The notes under the pieces: generated by a model
The model's input: only the letters and a program-made list of their open reading frames with translations
The model's database searches: none
Told to the model about the DNA's origin: nothing
Part shown: in pieces, positions 8,069 through 18,600 of the stretch
Layout: each line of letters begins with the position of its first letter
Position numbering within the stretch: position 1 is the first letter of the stretch
NCBI RefSeq assembly: GCF_022809115.1
Contig: NZ_JALGBH010000001.1
Location: 806,001-870,000, forward strand
DNA: 64,000 nt
From: Pedobacter montanisoli
Lineage (GTDB): Bacteria; Bacteroidota; Bacteroidia; Sphingobacteriales; Sphingobacteriaceae
Reading direction: 5' to 3'
Translations under genes and position numbers: made by a program

Positions 8069-8923
8069 TTACATGTATTTTTTGTAGAGATTGTATAAAA
8101 CGCTTTTATCATAATCGGTTAGCGTTTGAGTAATATCTGTTTGAATAAAGTGAATTTTAAAGGCTTCTATGGCATAGTTCAGCTTTCTTACATCATAACC
8201 TATAATTCTAAGCGCATTTGTGGTGTCAAAATCGGCAGGAGGGGTTTCTAATACATCATCAAACCATAAGCCATACCCTTTTTCAGCAAGTTTTTTCCAA
8301 GGAAAGTTTTTAGGGTCATTTTTTCGGCCCGGGGCAAAATCGGCATGACCTATAAAGTTGGCCGTAGGTATGCTGTATTTTTTCTTTAAACCAGCAAGTA
8401 AAGCACACAAACTATTGATTTGTGCATCTGTCCAAACATCAGTAGTACCATTATTATCCATTTCTATACCTATAGAACAAGAGTTCATGTCTGTAACATT
8501 TCCCCATTTACCAGCTCCAGCATGCTGAGCTCTCAGGTAATCGTTAACCATTTGTACTGCAGAACCATCACGGCTAACCACATAGTGTGCGCTTGTTCCT
8601 GTACGGGTAAGTGTAAACGTACGGATAGTTTGGGCCAATGAATCTTGAGCGGTATGGTGAATGATCACAAAATTAGGTTTTCTGATCCCCATATTGGTTG
8701 TTCCAACAAAATATTGGCTGGTATTTAAAGAATCGATATGCTGATTTTCAGGAGGAGTGGCTTTAATGATCTTACTGAAATTTTTTGCATTCTGTTTGTA
8801 AACTTTGTCTGTAGCGGCATATTTGCTAGTGCTGCAAGAGCCTATAAATAAAACTAAAGACAATCCGCTAACTGCTACGAGATTTCTCTTTAACAAGTTA
8901 AAAAAGGTGTTTTTGGTGAACAT
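8069..8923 (-). CDS. N-acetylmuramoyl-L-alanine amidase lipoprotein (Amidase_2)
   Basis: The 284-residue protein has a lipoprotein signal (hydrophobic segment about 15-28 and lipobox IGSC). The amidase core begins about residue 80: FVIIHHTAQDS (first zinc histidine), then TSAHYVVSRDGSAVQMV, QHAG, CSIGIEMDNNG and GHADFAPGRKNDPKNFPW, the last giving another zinc histidine and the usual GRKxDPG-like loop. The family is AmpD-like zinc amidases, which cut between MurNAc and the L-Ala of the stem peptide. A lipid anchor places it in the periplasm for murein turnover or recycling. A C-terminal extension of about 60 residues resembles a small helical peptidoglycan-binding domain (IIGYDVRKLNYAIEAFK). 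Confidence 0.92.
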   Translation of the reverse strand: MFTKNTFFNLLKRNLVAVSGLSLVLFIGSCSTSKYAATDKVYKQNAKNFSKIIKATPPENQHIDSLNTSQYFVGTTNMGIRKPNFVIIHHTAQDSLAQTIRTFTLTRTGTSAHYVVSRDGSAVQMVNDYLRAQHAGAGKWGNVTDMNSCSIGIEMDNNGTTDVWTDAQINSLCALLAGLKKKYSIPTANFIGHADFAPGRKNDPKNFPWKKLAEKGYGLWFDDVLETPPADFDTTNALRIIGYDVRKLNYAIEAFKIHFIQTDITQTLTDYDKSVLYNLYKKYM

Positions 8924-9006
8924 GAAAAGTTAATTGATAACGTAAAATTACTTGAACTATATTTTTTACTAATTTAGTGCATTAAAAATAAAAAATCAGC
9001 TACTAA

Positions 9007-10677
9007 ATGAGTATTAAATTTATTGCAAAAATAATGTTAGGAGCAGTAGTGGCAGGATCTGTTGCGGCTTGCACGTCTTCAAATAACAATGCAGAACAGG
9101 CAAAAGACAAGCATAACCTGGATTCATTACAGGAGTATGTGGCCAATCGTTTACCTATTTACGAAAAGGTAAAGCTTACCACAGATCTGAATCTGCTTAC
9201 CGCTAATGAGCGCAAAGTATTGCCTTTACTAATTCAGGCAGCAGAAATTATGGATAATCTGTTCTGGCAACAGGCATATCCGCAGAAAGATAGCTTGCTT
9301 GCTACTATTAAGGACGAAAAAACCCGAGAATTTTTGGTAATCAATTATGGCCCTTGGGACAGGTTGAACGGAGATAAACCTTTTGTATCGGGTATTGGTG
9401 AAAAACCTTTGGGCGGTACTTTTTACCCTTTGAATATGACCAAAGAAGAGTTGGAAAAATCTGATGTAAAAGATAAAGCCGGTCTTTATTCTGTGATCAG
9501 ACGTGAAAACGGAAAATTGGTTTCTATTCCTTACCATACTTTTTACGCTACAGAATTGCAAAAAGCAAGTAGTTTGCTAAAACAAGCGGCATTATTGACT
9601 GAGGATGCAGGCTTTAAAAAATACCTGAATCTACGAGCAGATGCTTTGGTTAACGACGATTATACAGCGAGTGATTACGCTTGGTTGGATATGAAAACAA
9701 ATGGTCTTGATATTATCATTGGTCCCATTGAAAACTATGAAGACAAGCTATTTAATGCCCGGGCATCCTTTGAAAGCTATGTTTTGGTTAAAGATAAGGA
9801 GTGGAGTAAAAAATTATCAAAATACGTAGCGATGCTGCCAGAGTTGCAAAAAGGACTTCCGGTAGATGCAAAATATAAAAAAGAAGTGCCGGGAACAGAT
9901 TCAGAGCTAAATGCTTATGACGTAGTGTACTATGCTGGCGATTGTAATGCAGGATCAAAAACAATTGCAGTAAACCTGCCTAATGACGAAAAAATACAGC
10001 AGGAAAAAGGCACACGCCGTTCGCAGTTAAAAAATGCGATGAAGGCTAAATTTGATAAAATCTTGGTGCCTATAGCTAAAGAGCTGATAGATCCTGAACA
10101 GCAGCAATACATCAAGTTTGATTCTTTTTTTGCCAATGTGATGTTTCATGAGGTTGCACATGGTTTGGGAATTAAAAATACCGTAACAGGAAAAGGAACG
10201 GTAAGATCGGCATTGCAAGAACAATATTCATGGTTAGAAGAGGGAAAAGCAGATGTTTTAGGGCTATATATGGTTACAGGCTTACTTAAAAAAGGGGAGC
10301 TAAAAGGTGATATCAAAGAATATTATACTACCTATATGGCGGGAATATTAAGATCTGTGCGTTTTGGCGCATCAAGTGCACATGGAAAAGCCAATATGCA
10401 ATGCTTTAACTTTTTTCAGGAAAAAGGCGCTTTTGAAAGAACTGCAAAGGGAACATATCGCGTGAATTTCGAGAAATTTGAAAAAGCAATGAATGATCTG
10501 GGTAATGTTATACTTACTTTACAGGGTAACGGAGATAAAGCTGCAGTAGAAAAAGCCCAGAAAGAAAAAGGTATTATCAAACCTGAACTTCAGGCAGATT
10601 TAGATCGCTTAAGTAAAAAAGGAATACCTGTTGATGTGGTTTTTGAGCAAGGTGTAGATGTTTTGGGAATGAAATAA
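9007..10677 (+). CDS. M49-like zinc peptidase lipoprotein (DPP III family)
   Basis: The protein has 556 residues with a lipoprotein signal (GSVAAC, Cys about 22). The zinc site HEVAHGLG is at about H381-E382-H385 and the second motif EEGKAD at about E411-D416, matching the two metal motifs of dipeptidyl-peptidase III relatives (family M49). Classical DPP III has a six-residue HELLGH; this one has the five-residue HEXXH form, as described for some bacterial members. It probably removes dipeptides from peptides or acts on a related substrate at the membrane. It is a single gene divergent from the amidase, and it ends before a strong terminator. Confidence 0.85.
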   Translation: MSIKFIAKIMLGAVVAGSVAACTSSNNNAEQAKDKHNLDSLQEYVANRLPIYEKVKLTTDLNLLTANERKVLPLLIQAAEIMDNLFWQQAYPQKDSLLATIKDEKTREFLVINYGPWDRLNGDKPFVSGIGEKPLGGTFYPLNMTKEELEKSDVKDKAGLYSVIRRENGKLVSIPYHTFYATELQKASSLLKQAALLTEDAGFKKYLNLRADALVNDDYTASDYAWLDMKTNGLDIIIGPIENYEDKLFNARASFESYVLVKDKEWSKKLSKYVAMLPELQKGLPVDAKYKKEVPGTDSELNAYDVVYYAGDCNAGSKTIAVNLPNDEKIQQEKGTRRSQLKNAMKAKFDKILVPIAKELIDPEQQQYIKFDSFFANVMFHEVAHGLGIKNTVTGKGTVRSALQEQYSWLEEGKADVLGLYMVTGLLKKGELKGDIKEYYTTYMAGILRSVRFGASSAHGKANMQCFNFFQEKGAFERTAKGTYRVNFEKFEKAMNDLGNVILTLQGNGDKAAVEKAQKEKGIIKPELQADLDRLSKKGIPVDVVFEQGVDVLGMK

Positions 10678-10700
10678 AGATAAAATTAAATAAATAAAAA

Positions 10701-10732
10701 GCCCCTTAAAGCAAAATTTAAGGGGCTTTTTT
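10701..10732 (+). terminator. Intrinsic terminator
   Basis: GCCCCTTAAA (10701-10710) pairs with TTTAAGGGGC (10717-10726) around a 6-nt loop and is followed by TTTTTT. It ends the M49-like gene. Confidence 0.93.
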
Positions 10733-10929
10733 AATGGCTTTTGGATGCCAATACAGAAAAAATAAAAAAATCTTGTAACCTTTTGCTTTAAGCTTTCGTC
10801 TATAAGACAACAAACAAATGATAAGAGTAAACCTCTTTAATTGCTAAACTAAAATTTAAGGGAATGAAAAAAATACGCCTTTTAGGGTGCTGGAATTTTA
10901 TTGCCTTAAATTTTATAAAAAATGAAACC

Positions 10930-13365
10930 ATGAGAATATTTTACTTAGCCTTACTTTCTATTTTTTGTCTCAATGCGGCAAAAGCCCAGGTAAATGACAA
11001 GAAGACAACCATAAACGGGCATCTTACAGATGAACAACAGAAACCCTTGGAATATGCTACGGTAGGTTTGTTTAAAGCAGCAGACTCTTCGCTGGTAAAA
11101 ACCGCATTTACTACTCCTGACGGTAAATTTCAGCTCTTAGCTATAAATGCTGGTTCTTATTACATAAAAGTAAATATGATGGGATATCAGCCTTATTTAG
11201 GGAAATCGTTTACTGTAGCCGATAATTTGCCGGTACTGAATATGAACGCAATAGCATTAAAACAGGTTGGCAATACGCTGAAAACTGTAAATGTTACCGC
11301 GGTAAAACCTCTTTTAGAGCGCAAAGCCGATAAATTGGTCATGAACGTTGAAAATAGTAGTACAGCTGTAGGATCTACCGCTTTTGAGGTATTGCAAAAA
11401 GCTCCTGGAGTAACCGTAGATCAAAATGAAAATATTACGATGCAAGGTAAACAAGGCGTATTAATTATGCTTGATGGTAAATCTACTTACATGAGCAATG
11501 CTGATGTGGCTAACTTGCTAAAAAATATGCAAAGCTCAGAGGTTGAGTCTATAGAGTTGATTACCAACCCTTCTTCAAAATACGATGCCGCAGGCAATGC
11601 AGGGATAATCAATATTAAAACCAAGCGTAATAAAAATGCTGGTGCTAATGGTAGTTTTAACGTTGGGGCGGGGTACGGCAAAAACTTTAGGATGAATACT
11701 GGCTTGAACCTTAATTATAGGAACAAGCATATCAATGTTTTTGGCAACTATAACTATGGAAATGTAAAGAGAGAGAACTTTTTATCTATAGACCGTATTG
11801 CAAACGGAACACCAAATGTATATTTCTCGCAAAACAGTACAACGGTAAGGACGAATAATAGCAATAATTTTAAAGCGGGTGTAGATTATTACATCGATAA
11901 AAACAATATCATTGGATTTTTAGCGACAGGATACCTAAATAGCGGTAAAGAGAATGGAGATGCCAATACCAATATGGGCAAATATTTTGGGCAGATAGAT
12001 TCATTGCTTATATCAGATAGCAAGGAAAAACGTAAATACAATAACTTTGCTTATAATGTAAATTATAAATCGGTATTAGACACGATAGGGCAGGAAATTT
12101 CTGTTGACCTTGATTATTCGAACTATACAGGAGATAACTCTACTTATTACACCAATAGATACTTATATGCGGATCAAAGTTTTATCAGACCAATAAATTA
12201 TATTAGGAATACTACGCCTTCTGATATTAAGATTAAAGCTTTTAAAGTTGATTATGCGTTGCCTTTAGGTAAAAGTGCAAAACTTGAAGCGGGTGTAAAA
12301 AGCAGTTGGGTAAAAACCGATAATAACCTAATTGCTGAAGAGTTAAAAAATGATAACTGGCAGAACGATGTGAGAAGAAGTAATCGTTTTGTTTATGACG
12401 AAAATGTGAATGCCGTTTATGCAAGCATTAATAAAGAATTTAAAGGTTTTAGCATACAGGCCGGATTACGTATGGAGCAAACCAACTCTAAAGGTAATCT
12501 TATCACGACTAATAATGTGGTAGAAAGAAGTTACTGGGACTTTTTCCCTACAGTGTATTTGCAGAAAACCATCAATAAAGATAATCAGTTAGGGCTTTCT
12601 TACGGAAGACGTGTAGATCGTCCGAGTTATGATGACCTGAATCCTTTTGTTTACTATCTGGATGAATATGCTTACAATAAAGGAAACCCCTTTTTAAATC
12701 CGCAGTACACACATAATATAGAGCTTAATTATACTTTCAAACAGAAATACCTTTTAACGGCTCATTACAGCAGAGTAAATGATGCAATTACACAAGTTTT
12801 ATTACCTGATGAAGAGAAAAAAGCCCTTTACCAGACCAATGCCAATCTGGCAAAAAACATTGTGTACGGAGTTAACCTCTATGTTCCGGTAAAAATTGCT
12901 AAATGGTGGAACATGAACAATACTTTAAATACTTTTCACATCATCTTTGAATCGCCAAACTTGGGAGGAAAGAATTTAGAGAATAGAAAAACAGCAATGC
13001 AGTACCGTATGCAAAACAATTTCATCATTGTAGATGGCCTTACCGCAGAAACAATGGCCAATTACGAATCGCCGGTTGATTATGGAACGTTGAGCTTAAA
13101 ATCAAGATATTCTTTTGATATAGGTTTTAGCAAAAGCCTGATGCAGAAGAAAGCCAGTTTAAGATTAGCGGTATCAGATTTGTTCAATATTTCAGAAAGC
13201 AACCTGAAAAGCGCATATCCAGGCTTAAGCTATGACCTTTACCAGAAAAATGAAAGCCGTGTGGTAAGATTGAGCTTTAACTACAGATTTGGTAAAAATG
13301 AAATTAAACCTGCACGCAGACGCACAACAGGTACAGAAGATGAACAGGGTAGAATGAAAAATTAA
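10930..13365 (+). CDS. TonB-dependent outer-membrane receptor (OMP_b-brl_3 type)
   Basis: From the ATG at 10930 (MRIFYLALLSIFCLNAAKAQ) this is an 811-residue protein with a signal peptide. A start at 10864 would add a 22-residue hydrophilic extension before the signal and is less likely. Residues about 25-105 form a carboxypeptidase-regulatory-like beta domain (TINGHLTDEQQKPLEYATVGLFKAADSS split by short loops), about 120-235 a plug domain (STAFEVLQKAPGVTVDQNENI, SPSSKYDAAGNAGIINIKT-like), and the remainder a beta-barrel ending in a terminal aromatic-rich strand. It imports an unidentified ligand with TonB energy. No SusD partner is adjacent. It is paralogous in layout to the receptor at 44231-46648. 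Confidence 0.9.
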   Translation: MRIFYLALLSIFCLNAAKAQVNDKKTTINGHLTDEQQKPLEYATVGLFKAADSSLVKTAFTTPDGKFQLLAINAGSYYIKVNMMGYQPYLGKSFTVADNLPVLNMNAIALKQVGNTLKTVNVTAVKPLLERKADKLVMNVENSSTAVGSTAFEVLQKAPGVTVDQNENITMQGKQGVLIMLDGKSTYMSNADVANLLKNMQSSEVESIELITNPSSKYDAAGNAGIINIKTKRNKNAGANGSFNVGAGYGKNFRMNTGLNLNYRNKHINVFGNYNYGNVKRENFLSIDRIANGTPNVYFSQNSTTVRTNNSNNFKAGVDYYIDKNNIIGFLATGYLNSGKENGDANTNMGKYFGQIDSLLISDSKEKRKYNNFAYNVNYKSVLDTIGQEISVDLDYSNYTGDNSTYYTNRYLYADQSFIRPINYIRNTTPSDIKIKAFKVDYALPLGKSAKLEAGVKSSWVKTDNNLIAEELKNDNWQNDVRRSNRFVYDENVNAVYASINKEFKGFSIQAGLRMEQTNSKGNLITTNNVVERSYWDFFPTVYLQKTINKDNQLGLSYGRRVDRPSYDDLNPFVYYLDEYAYNKGNPFLNPQYTHNIELNYTFKQKYLLTAHYSRVNDAITQVLLPDEEKKALYQTNANLAKNIVYGVNLYVPVKIAKWWNMNNTLNTFHIIFESPNLGGKNLENRKTAMQYRMQNNFIIVDGLTAETMANYESPVDYGTLSLKSRYSFDIGFSKSLMQKKASLRLAVSDLFNISESNLKSAYPGLSYDLYQKNESRVVRLSFNYRFGKNEIKPARRRTTGTEDEQGRMKN

Positions 13366-13380
13366 AAACCTTTAAAGCGA

Positions 13381-13431
13381 GAGGGTGTATAAATTGGTCA
13401 GTTCTAATGAAAGATTGATTTATACACCTTC
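13381..13431. terminator. Bidirectional terminator hairpin
   Basis: GGTGTATAAAT (13384-13394) pairs with ATTTATACACC (13418-13428), extended by three outer pairs including one G-T, around a 23-nt loop. It lies between the convergent TonB receptor and receiver genes. Confidence 0.7.
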
Positions 13432-13477
13432 TTTAAATATAGTTACTAAATAAATTACTTTCAGTTAAAAAAGATAA

Positions 13478-13849
13478 TTAGGTTCTTAAGTAGCTATGAA
13501 CCACTTCTTCTAGAATGTTGATGTCAAAAGGTTTAGATAAAAAGCTATCAGCACCAGCCTGTTCAGACAGCGATTTAATATCATTATTGGCCGAGAAATA
13601 AACCACAGGAATATTTTTAAGTAAAGGATTGCTTTTAAGTTTTTGGGTGGCTTCTATGCCTCCTATATCGGGCAACCAGTTATCCATAAAAATTAGATCT
13701 GGCATAAAATCAATAACCTGTTGTTCTATATCGTTTGAAGATTCGGATGTTCTTACTTCATACCCGGCATCTTCAAGAATGAATGTGCACAGCTCCAGAA
13801 TATCAGAGTTGTCATCAAAAATAAATACTTTTTTAGCTTCCATGTTCAT
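13478..13849 (-). CDS. Single-domain response regulator
   Basis: The 123-residue protein is one receiver domain. The acidic pocket is at D12-D13, the phospho-acceptor at D56 (IFMDNWLP), the Thr/Ser switch in YFSAN, and the conserved Lys in LSKPFDIN. There is no output domain, so it acts by phosphorelay or protein contact. It is the last gene of the signalling operon; its ATG overlaps the CheB stop by 4 bp (ATGA). Being stand-alone like CheY, it may carry the signal of this operon to its target. Confidence 0.93.
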   Translation of the reverse strand: MNMEAKKVFIFDDNSDILELCTFILEDAGYEVRTSESSNDIEQQVIDFMPDLIFMDNWLPDIGGIEATQKLKSNPLLKNIPVVYFSANNDIKSLSEQAGADSFLSKPFDINILEEVVHSYLRT

Positions 13850-14421
13850 GCGGTGTTATCCAGAGCGTTTATGTTGTATATCATTTCCTCAATCGTTAAT
13901 ACCTTATCTATTTTAACCATATTTATGGCCTGTTGAGGCATGTAGGGTACCGTAGCAGAGTCGGGATTTTGAGCCCAAACCTCCCCTCCATATGCTCTCA
14001 CCTGCTCCAGTCCGTTTACCCCATCGGCATTTGAACCCGAAAGCAGTAGGCAGACCAATCCTTGGGTAAAAACTTCTGCTGCGCTTTGAAAGACAACATC
14101 TATAGAGGGCCTTGAATAATTCACTTTTTCAGAATAGTCAAGCGAAAAACTTCCGTCTTTCTCAAACAAAAGATGATAGTCTGAAGGCGCGATATAAACG
14201 GTCCTCGGCAAAGGTTTTTCCTTTTCATCAACTTCCTTAACCCTAAGACCCGATTTTGATGCCAGAAGTTCGGTTAACAATGAATCGGTTCCCTTTTTGC
14301 GGTGTAAAACAATGATAATAGGAAAATTTATATCCACATTGAGCTTCGGTATAACGTTTAGCAGTACATCTAAACTACCTGCAGAGCCCCCTATAATTAA
14401 TGCCGTACATTTTCCTTTCAT
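13846..14421 (-). CDS. cheB: CheB-type protein-glutamate methylesterase, catalytic domain only
   Basis: This is a 191-residue methylesterase domain without the N-terminal receiver that ordinary CheB carries. The catalytic Ser is in GGSAGSLDVL, the His in VLHRKKG and the Asp in LSGSNADGVNGL. The start at 14421 overlaps the CheR stop as ATGA and has GGAGG just upstream, so it is preferred to an ATG five codons earlier. In chemotaxis CheB removes methyl esters from receptor glutamates. No methyl-accepting receptor is encoded here, so the target is unknown. Its neighbour CheR makes the opposing reaction. Confidence 0.92.
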   Translation of the reverse strand: MKGKCTALIIGGSAGSLDVLLNVIPKLNVDINFPIIIVLHRKKGTDSLLTELLASKSGLRVKEVDEKEKPLPRTVYIAPSDYHLLFEKDGSFSLDYSEKVNYSRPSIDVVFQSAAEVFTQGLVCLLLSGSNADGVNGLEQVRAYGGEVWAQNPDSATVPYMPQQAINMVKIDKVLTIEEMIYNINALDNTA

Positions 14422-15242
14422 TGTAATTTCCTCCATATCTTTTGATTTTGAACCCGCTCATACTTACGGGCAATAGAAGAAAAATCAATGGTTTCCTTTG
14501 TGCCTAAAGCTAAAAAGCAATTTTTTTCAAGGCTGGCATCAAAAAGTTGTAACACTTTATGTTGCAGATCCCGGTCAAAGTAAATAAATACATTACGACA
14601 CAGAATAAGCTGAAATTCATTAAAAGAACGATCGGATACAAGGTTGTGGGTAGAAAAGATCATTTTTTTTCTTAGGTCGCGGTTAAATTTTACCAAATCG
14701 TAAGTAGCCGTATAATAAGAAGAAAAATCTTTTATCCCGCCAGATTCGATGTAATTTTTAGAATAGGTTTTCATTTGTGATAATGAAAAAATACCACTTT
14801 CAGCTTTTTCCAATACCAAAGGGTTAAGATCTGTAGCATAGATTAAAGATTTCTCCAAAAGATTTAGCTCTTTGAGTAAAATTGCAATAGAATAAGCTTC
14901 TTCACCTGTAGAGCAGCCTGCCAGCCATATTCGTATGAAAGGATAGGCAGCTAGTTTTGGAAAAATATCACTTCGTAAACACTTGTAAAATTTAGGATCT
15001 CTGAACATCTCAGTTACGTTTACCGTAATCTCTTCTACAAAGCGTTTAAAAAACTTTCTATCGTTAATAACCCTATTTCTCAGCTGTAAAAAGGTTTCAA
15101 ATTTTTCTAAAGAAAAAATCCGCAGGATACGGCGTTTTATGGAAGCCCGGGCATATTCCGTAAAATCATAGCCATGATAATCCAGAATCTCTTCCAGTAG
15201 AGTCTCGATTTCCTGATCAGATATTTGATTCGCAATAATCAC
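14418..15242 (-). CDS. cheR: CheR-type SAM-dependent methyltransferase
   Basis: The 274-residue protein has an N-terminal helical CheR_N domain (residues about 5-70) and a SAM-binding domain starting at IRIWLAGCSTGEEAYSIAILL (about 100-125), then IYATDLNP and LILCRNVFIYFD, all standard for CheR. The start is a GTG; no ATG is available near the conserved N-terminus. It lies 1 bp after the receiver gene and overlaps cheB by 4 bp. It would methylate glutamates on a receptor-like protein, possibly the coiled-coil region of the large kinase in this operon, but that target is inference. Confidence 0.94.
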   Translation of the reverse strand: MIIANQISDQEIETLLEEILDYHGYDFTEYARASIKRRILRIFSLEKFETFLQLRNRVINDRKFFKRFVEEITVNVTEMFRDPKFYKCLRSDIFPKLAAYPFIRIWLAGCSTGEEAYSIAILLKELNLLEKSLIYATDLNPLVLEKAESGIFSLSQMKTYSKNYIESGGIKDFSSYYTATYDLVKFNRDLRKKMIFSTHNLVSDRSFNEFQLILCRNVFIYFDRDLQHKVLQLFDASLEKNCFLALGTKETIDFSSIARKYERVQNQKIWRKLQ

Positions 15243-15243
15243 A

Positions 15244-15606
15244 CTACAGGTATAATTTTAACAGCTCTATTAATTTATCTATGCTAACCGGTTTGGATAT
15301 ATAGCCAATTGCCCCGGCTTTTAAACATCTTTCCCTGTCGCCCGCCATAGCCTGCGCCGTTATAGCAATCACGGGAATGTTCTTTAACATTTCATCTGCT
15401 TTCATTTTTGCCATAGCCTCATAACCATCCATTTCCGGCATCATCATATCCATTAATACCAGAGCAATATCAGAATCGGTTTTGAGCAGTTTTAACCCTT
15501 CTACGGCAGAAGTTGTAGAAATACAGGTGTACTTTTTAGCTTTTAAAACAGCTGTGAGGGCAAAAATGTTTCTGCCATCATCGTCAATAATTAAGATTTT
15601 TTTCAT
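15244..15606 (-). CDS. Single-domain response regulator
   Basis: The 120-residue receiver has the acidic pocket D8-D10, phospho-acceptor D53 (LVLMDMMMPEMDGYEAM), Thr in AITAQAM and Lys in YISKPV. It is closely similar to the last receiver of the large kinase just upstream (VLMDMMMP versus ILMDMMMP, RERCLKAGAIGYISKPV versus REKCIEAGASDYISKPV), so it looks like a detached copy of that domain. There is no output domain. It lies 17 bp after the kinase and 1 bp before cheR. Confidence 0.93.
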   Translation of the reverse strand: MKKILIIDDDGRNIFALTAVLKAKKYTCISTTSAVEGLKLLKTDSDIALVLMDMMMPEMDGYEAMAKMKADEMLKNIPVIAITAQAMAGDRERCLKAGAIGYISKPVSIDKLIELLKLYL

Positions 15607-15623
15607 AGAGATGCGATTGATGA

Positions 15624-18600
15624 TTATGAGTTTTCATACAGCCAAACTCTTAATAAAGAAGTAAGCTGGTCGATATCTACAGGTTTAGATATATAATCTG
15701 AAGCCCCTGCCTCAATACATTTTTCCCTATCACCCAACATTGCTTTTGCGGTTACAGCAATGATTGGCATATTCTTATAAGTGTTGTCTTTTCTGATGGC
15801 TCGTGTGGTTTCATAGCCATCTGCTTCCGGCATCATCATATCCATCAGTATAATGTCTATGTTTTTGTGCTCTTTTAGTGCTTTTAAGGCTTCATTTCCG
15901 TCTGTAGCAATAACCACATTCATTTTATGGCTTTCAAGCGCTCTCGTAAGCGAAAAGATGTTGCGCATATCATCATCGGCAATCAGAACGGTTTTACCCG
16001 CCAAAACATCCTGTAATTTGTTCAATGATGATTTCTGGTTTCCTTTATCATCGGTTTTTTCTTCTACAAGATGTAAAAAAATGGCTGTTTCGTCTAAAAT
16101 ACGCTGATATGAATGTGCGGTTTTTACTACGAAAGAGTCTGAATATTGCTGGATCCTGTTTTCTTCACCTTTTGAGAGATTTTTTCCGGTGAAAATAATG
16201 ATAGGGAGACCCTCTAAACCCTCAGTTTTTTTAATGGATTCTAAAGCTTCAAATGCGGTTTTATCAGGGATACCCATATCTAAAACTACGCAATTGATTT
16301 CTCTCTTCTGTAGCTCTTTAATGCTAGATTGTATGCTGTTGGTAACAGTAGTATGGATATTAGCCTGGCTTAAAAATTGGCTAAGTGCTTTTGCGTGTTG
16401 TTCATTTTCTTCAACAATAAGTACCTTTTTAGGATTTTTGCTAAAAGTTTCCTCCAGTTTTTCAAACATATCTTTCATATGCTCAAGAGCAAAGGGTTTA
16501 TTGATAAAATCTACAGCGCCTTTTTGCAAGCTCTCTTTTCGAGCCTCTAAAGAAGACATGATGTGTACCGGAATATGCCTTGTTTTAGGATTTGATTTAA
16601 GAGCCTCCATAACCTCCCAACCATCTTTAACGGGTAACTGTATATCTAAAAGAATTGCCACGGGTTCATATTTCTGAGCCATTTCAATACCCAGATCACC
16701 CCTTACGGCAACAATGCCTTTATATTTTCGCTGACGGGTAAACTTTAACAGGGTTTGGGCAAAATCTGTATCATCTTCAATGATGAGCACTACTTTGTCA
16801 TTATCCTGTATTGAGGCCCTGTCGTCTTCAATTTCATTAGGAATACGTTCTGTAGTTAGCCGAACAGACTGTTGCTTCGATTCGGGTTCATCGGTAATTA
16901 AAGGATATATTGGATAAGGCTCAGCATTTTCTTTATAAATGTTGGGAAGAGTAAGTGTAAACTTACTACCCATATTTTCTTCGCTTTGAAGATCAATATC
17001 GCCCCCTAAAAGCTTGGCTAGTTGTTTACTGATAGAAAGTCCTAATCCTGTTCCGCCAAATTTACGTCGTGTAGAACCATCGGCTTGCTGAAAGGCATCA
17101 AATATAAGCGCTTGTTTTTCTTTAGGAATCCCAATGCCTGTATCATATACGTTAAATGTAATATGATGATCATCTAAATGCTTTATGCTGAGACCAACTT
17201 TGCCGCTGGAAGTAAATTTAAGTGCATTTGATAAGAGGTTTTTCAGGATTTGCTCTAAACGCATACGATCTGAGATGAATTGACCTACATTTTCATCAAT
17301 ATCAAATGCGAGTTCTAGATTTTTGCTTTTGGCAACAGGCATGAAAAGTCCTTTAAGATCTTTTATAATATCGTTTATGCAGATCTCTCCAATTTCCAGG
17401 GTCATTTTTCCGGCCTCAATCTTAGAAAGATCCAAAATCTCGTCAATGAGACTTAAAAGACCGTGCCCTGAACTATTTATTACCGATGAATATTCTTTAA
17501 ACTCGGTGTTAAGTTCATCACTTTCAGACATTAAACCTGATAGAAGTAAAATTGAATTTAACGGAGTTCTCAATTCATGGCTCATATTAGATAAGAACTC
17601 TGATTTGTATCGGGTACTTTGCTCCAGTTGAGCTGCTTTTTCTTTTATCCGGGCATTTTGTTCCCTGATCAGTTCATTTCGTTCTTCTAACAGACCGGTT
17701 CTTTCTTCTAATTCCTGATTACTTTGCAAAAGTTCTTCCTGTTGTACACGCAATTCTTCTTCAGATGACTGTAAACGATGGGTTTGGATTTCCAATTCTT
17801 CATTGAGTTTTTCTAACTCAACATGTTGTACTTGTAATTCTTCGGCCTGAGCTTGCGTCTCTTCCAAAAGATTTTGCATTTTTTTGTGGTTTTGAGCCAC
17901 ATAAATTGCGGTACCAATGCTGTGCGAAACTTCGCTTACAAAAGCTATTTTACGCTCTGGGTAATCATTAAGCGAACCTACTTCTATTACACCTATAATA
18001 GTTTTATCTCTTAAAATAGGAAATGCAAGAATATTTTTAGCCTTCGTTTCGCCGGTTGCATAACTAATGGTAAGCTCATCTTGTTTTATATCATCGATCT
18101 GTATGATCTGGCCCGATTTAAGAACTTCTCCAACCAATCCTTCGCCCGGTAAAAGGGTTTGTTTTAACAAATTGCTTTTCAGAGATACAGACGCGGTTAA
18201 ATGTAAAAGATGGTCTTCGCCCACAAGATAAAATGCACCCACAATGCTTTTGGTACGGCTAACAACTTCTCTTAAAATTTCGGAGGTAAGGATTTCTATA
18301 TTTTGTTCACCTACCATTTTTTCATTCAACTTAGCAATGCCAGATTGCATCCACTCTTTATTTTCTAATTTGGTAAATGAGTTTTGCAACGATTGAGCCA
18401 TTTTATTGAGTGAACTTGAAAGAATGCTTAAGCCATCTTCTTTTTCATCGCTCATTCTGATTTCATAGTTGCCTGAAGAGATTTGTGCGGCCAGATTCTG
18501 AATGCTGTTTATGCGCTCCTCGGTTTCTGTATATACTTCTTCAAGGCGTTTATGTAGGGATGTTGTGGTATCAAATCCCTTAATTACACGTCTGTAGAAA

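Noticed and set aside
16189..16677. 162-codon open frame opposite the large kinase
   Set aside because: It is antisense to well-conserved receiver domains; composition (Ser/Leu-rich) is that of a mirror frame and there is no start context or family match.
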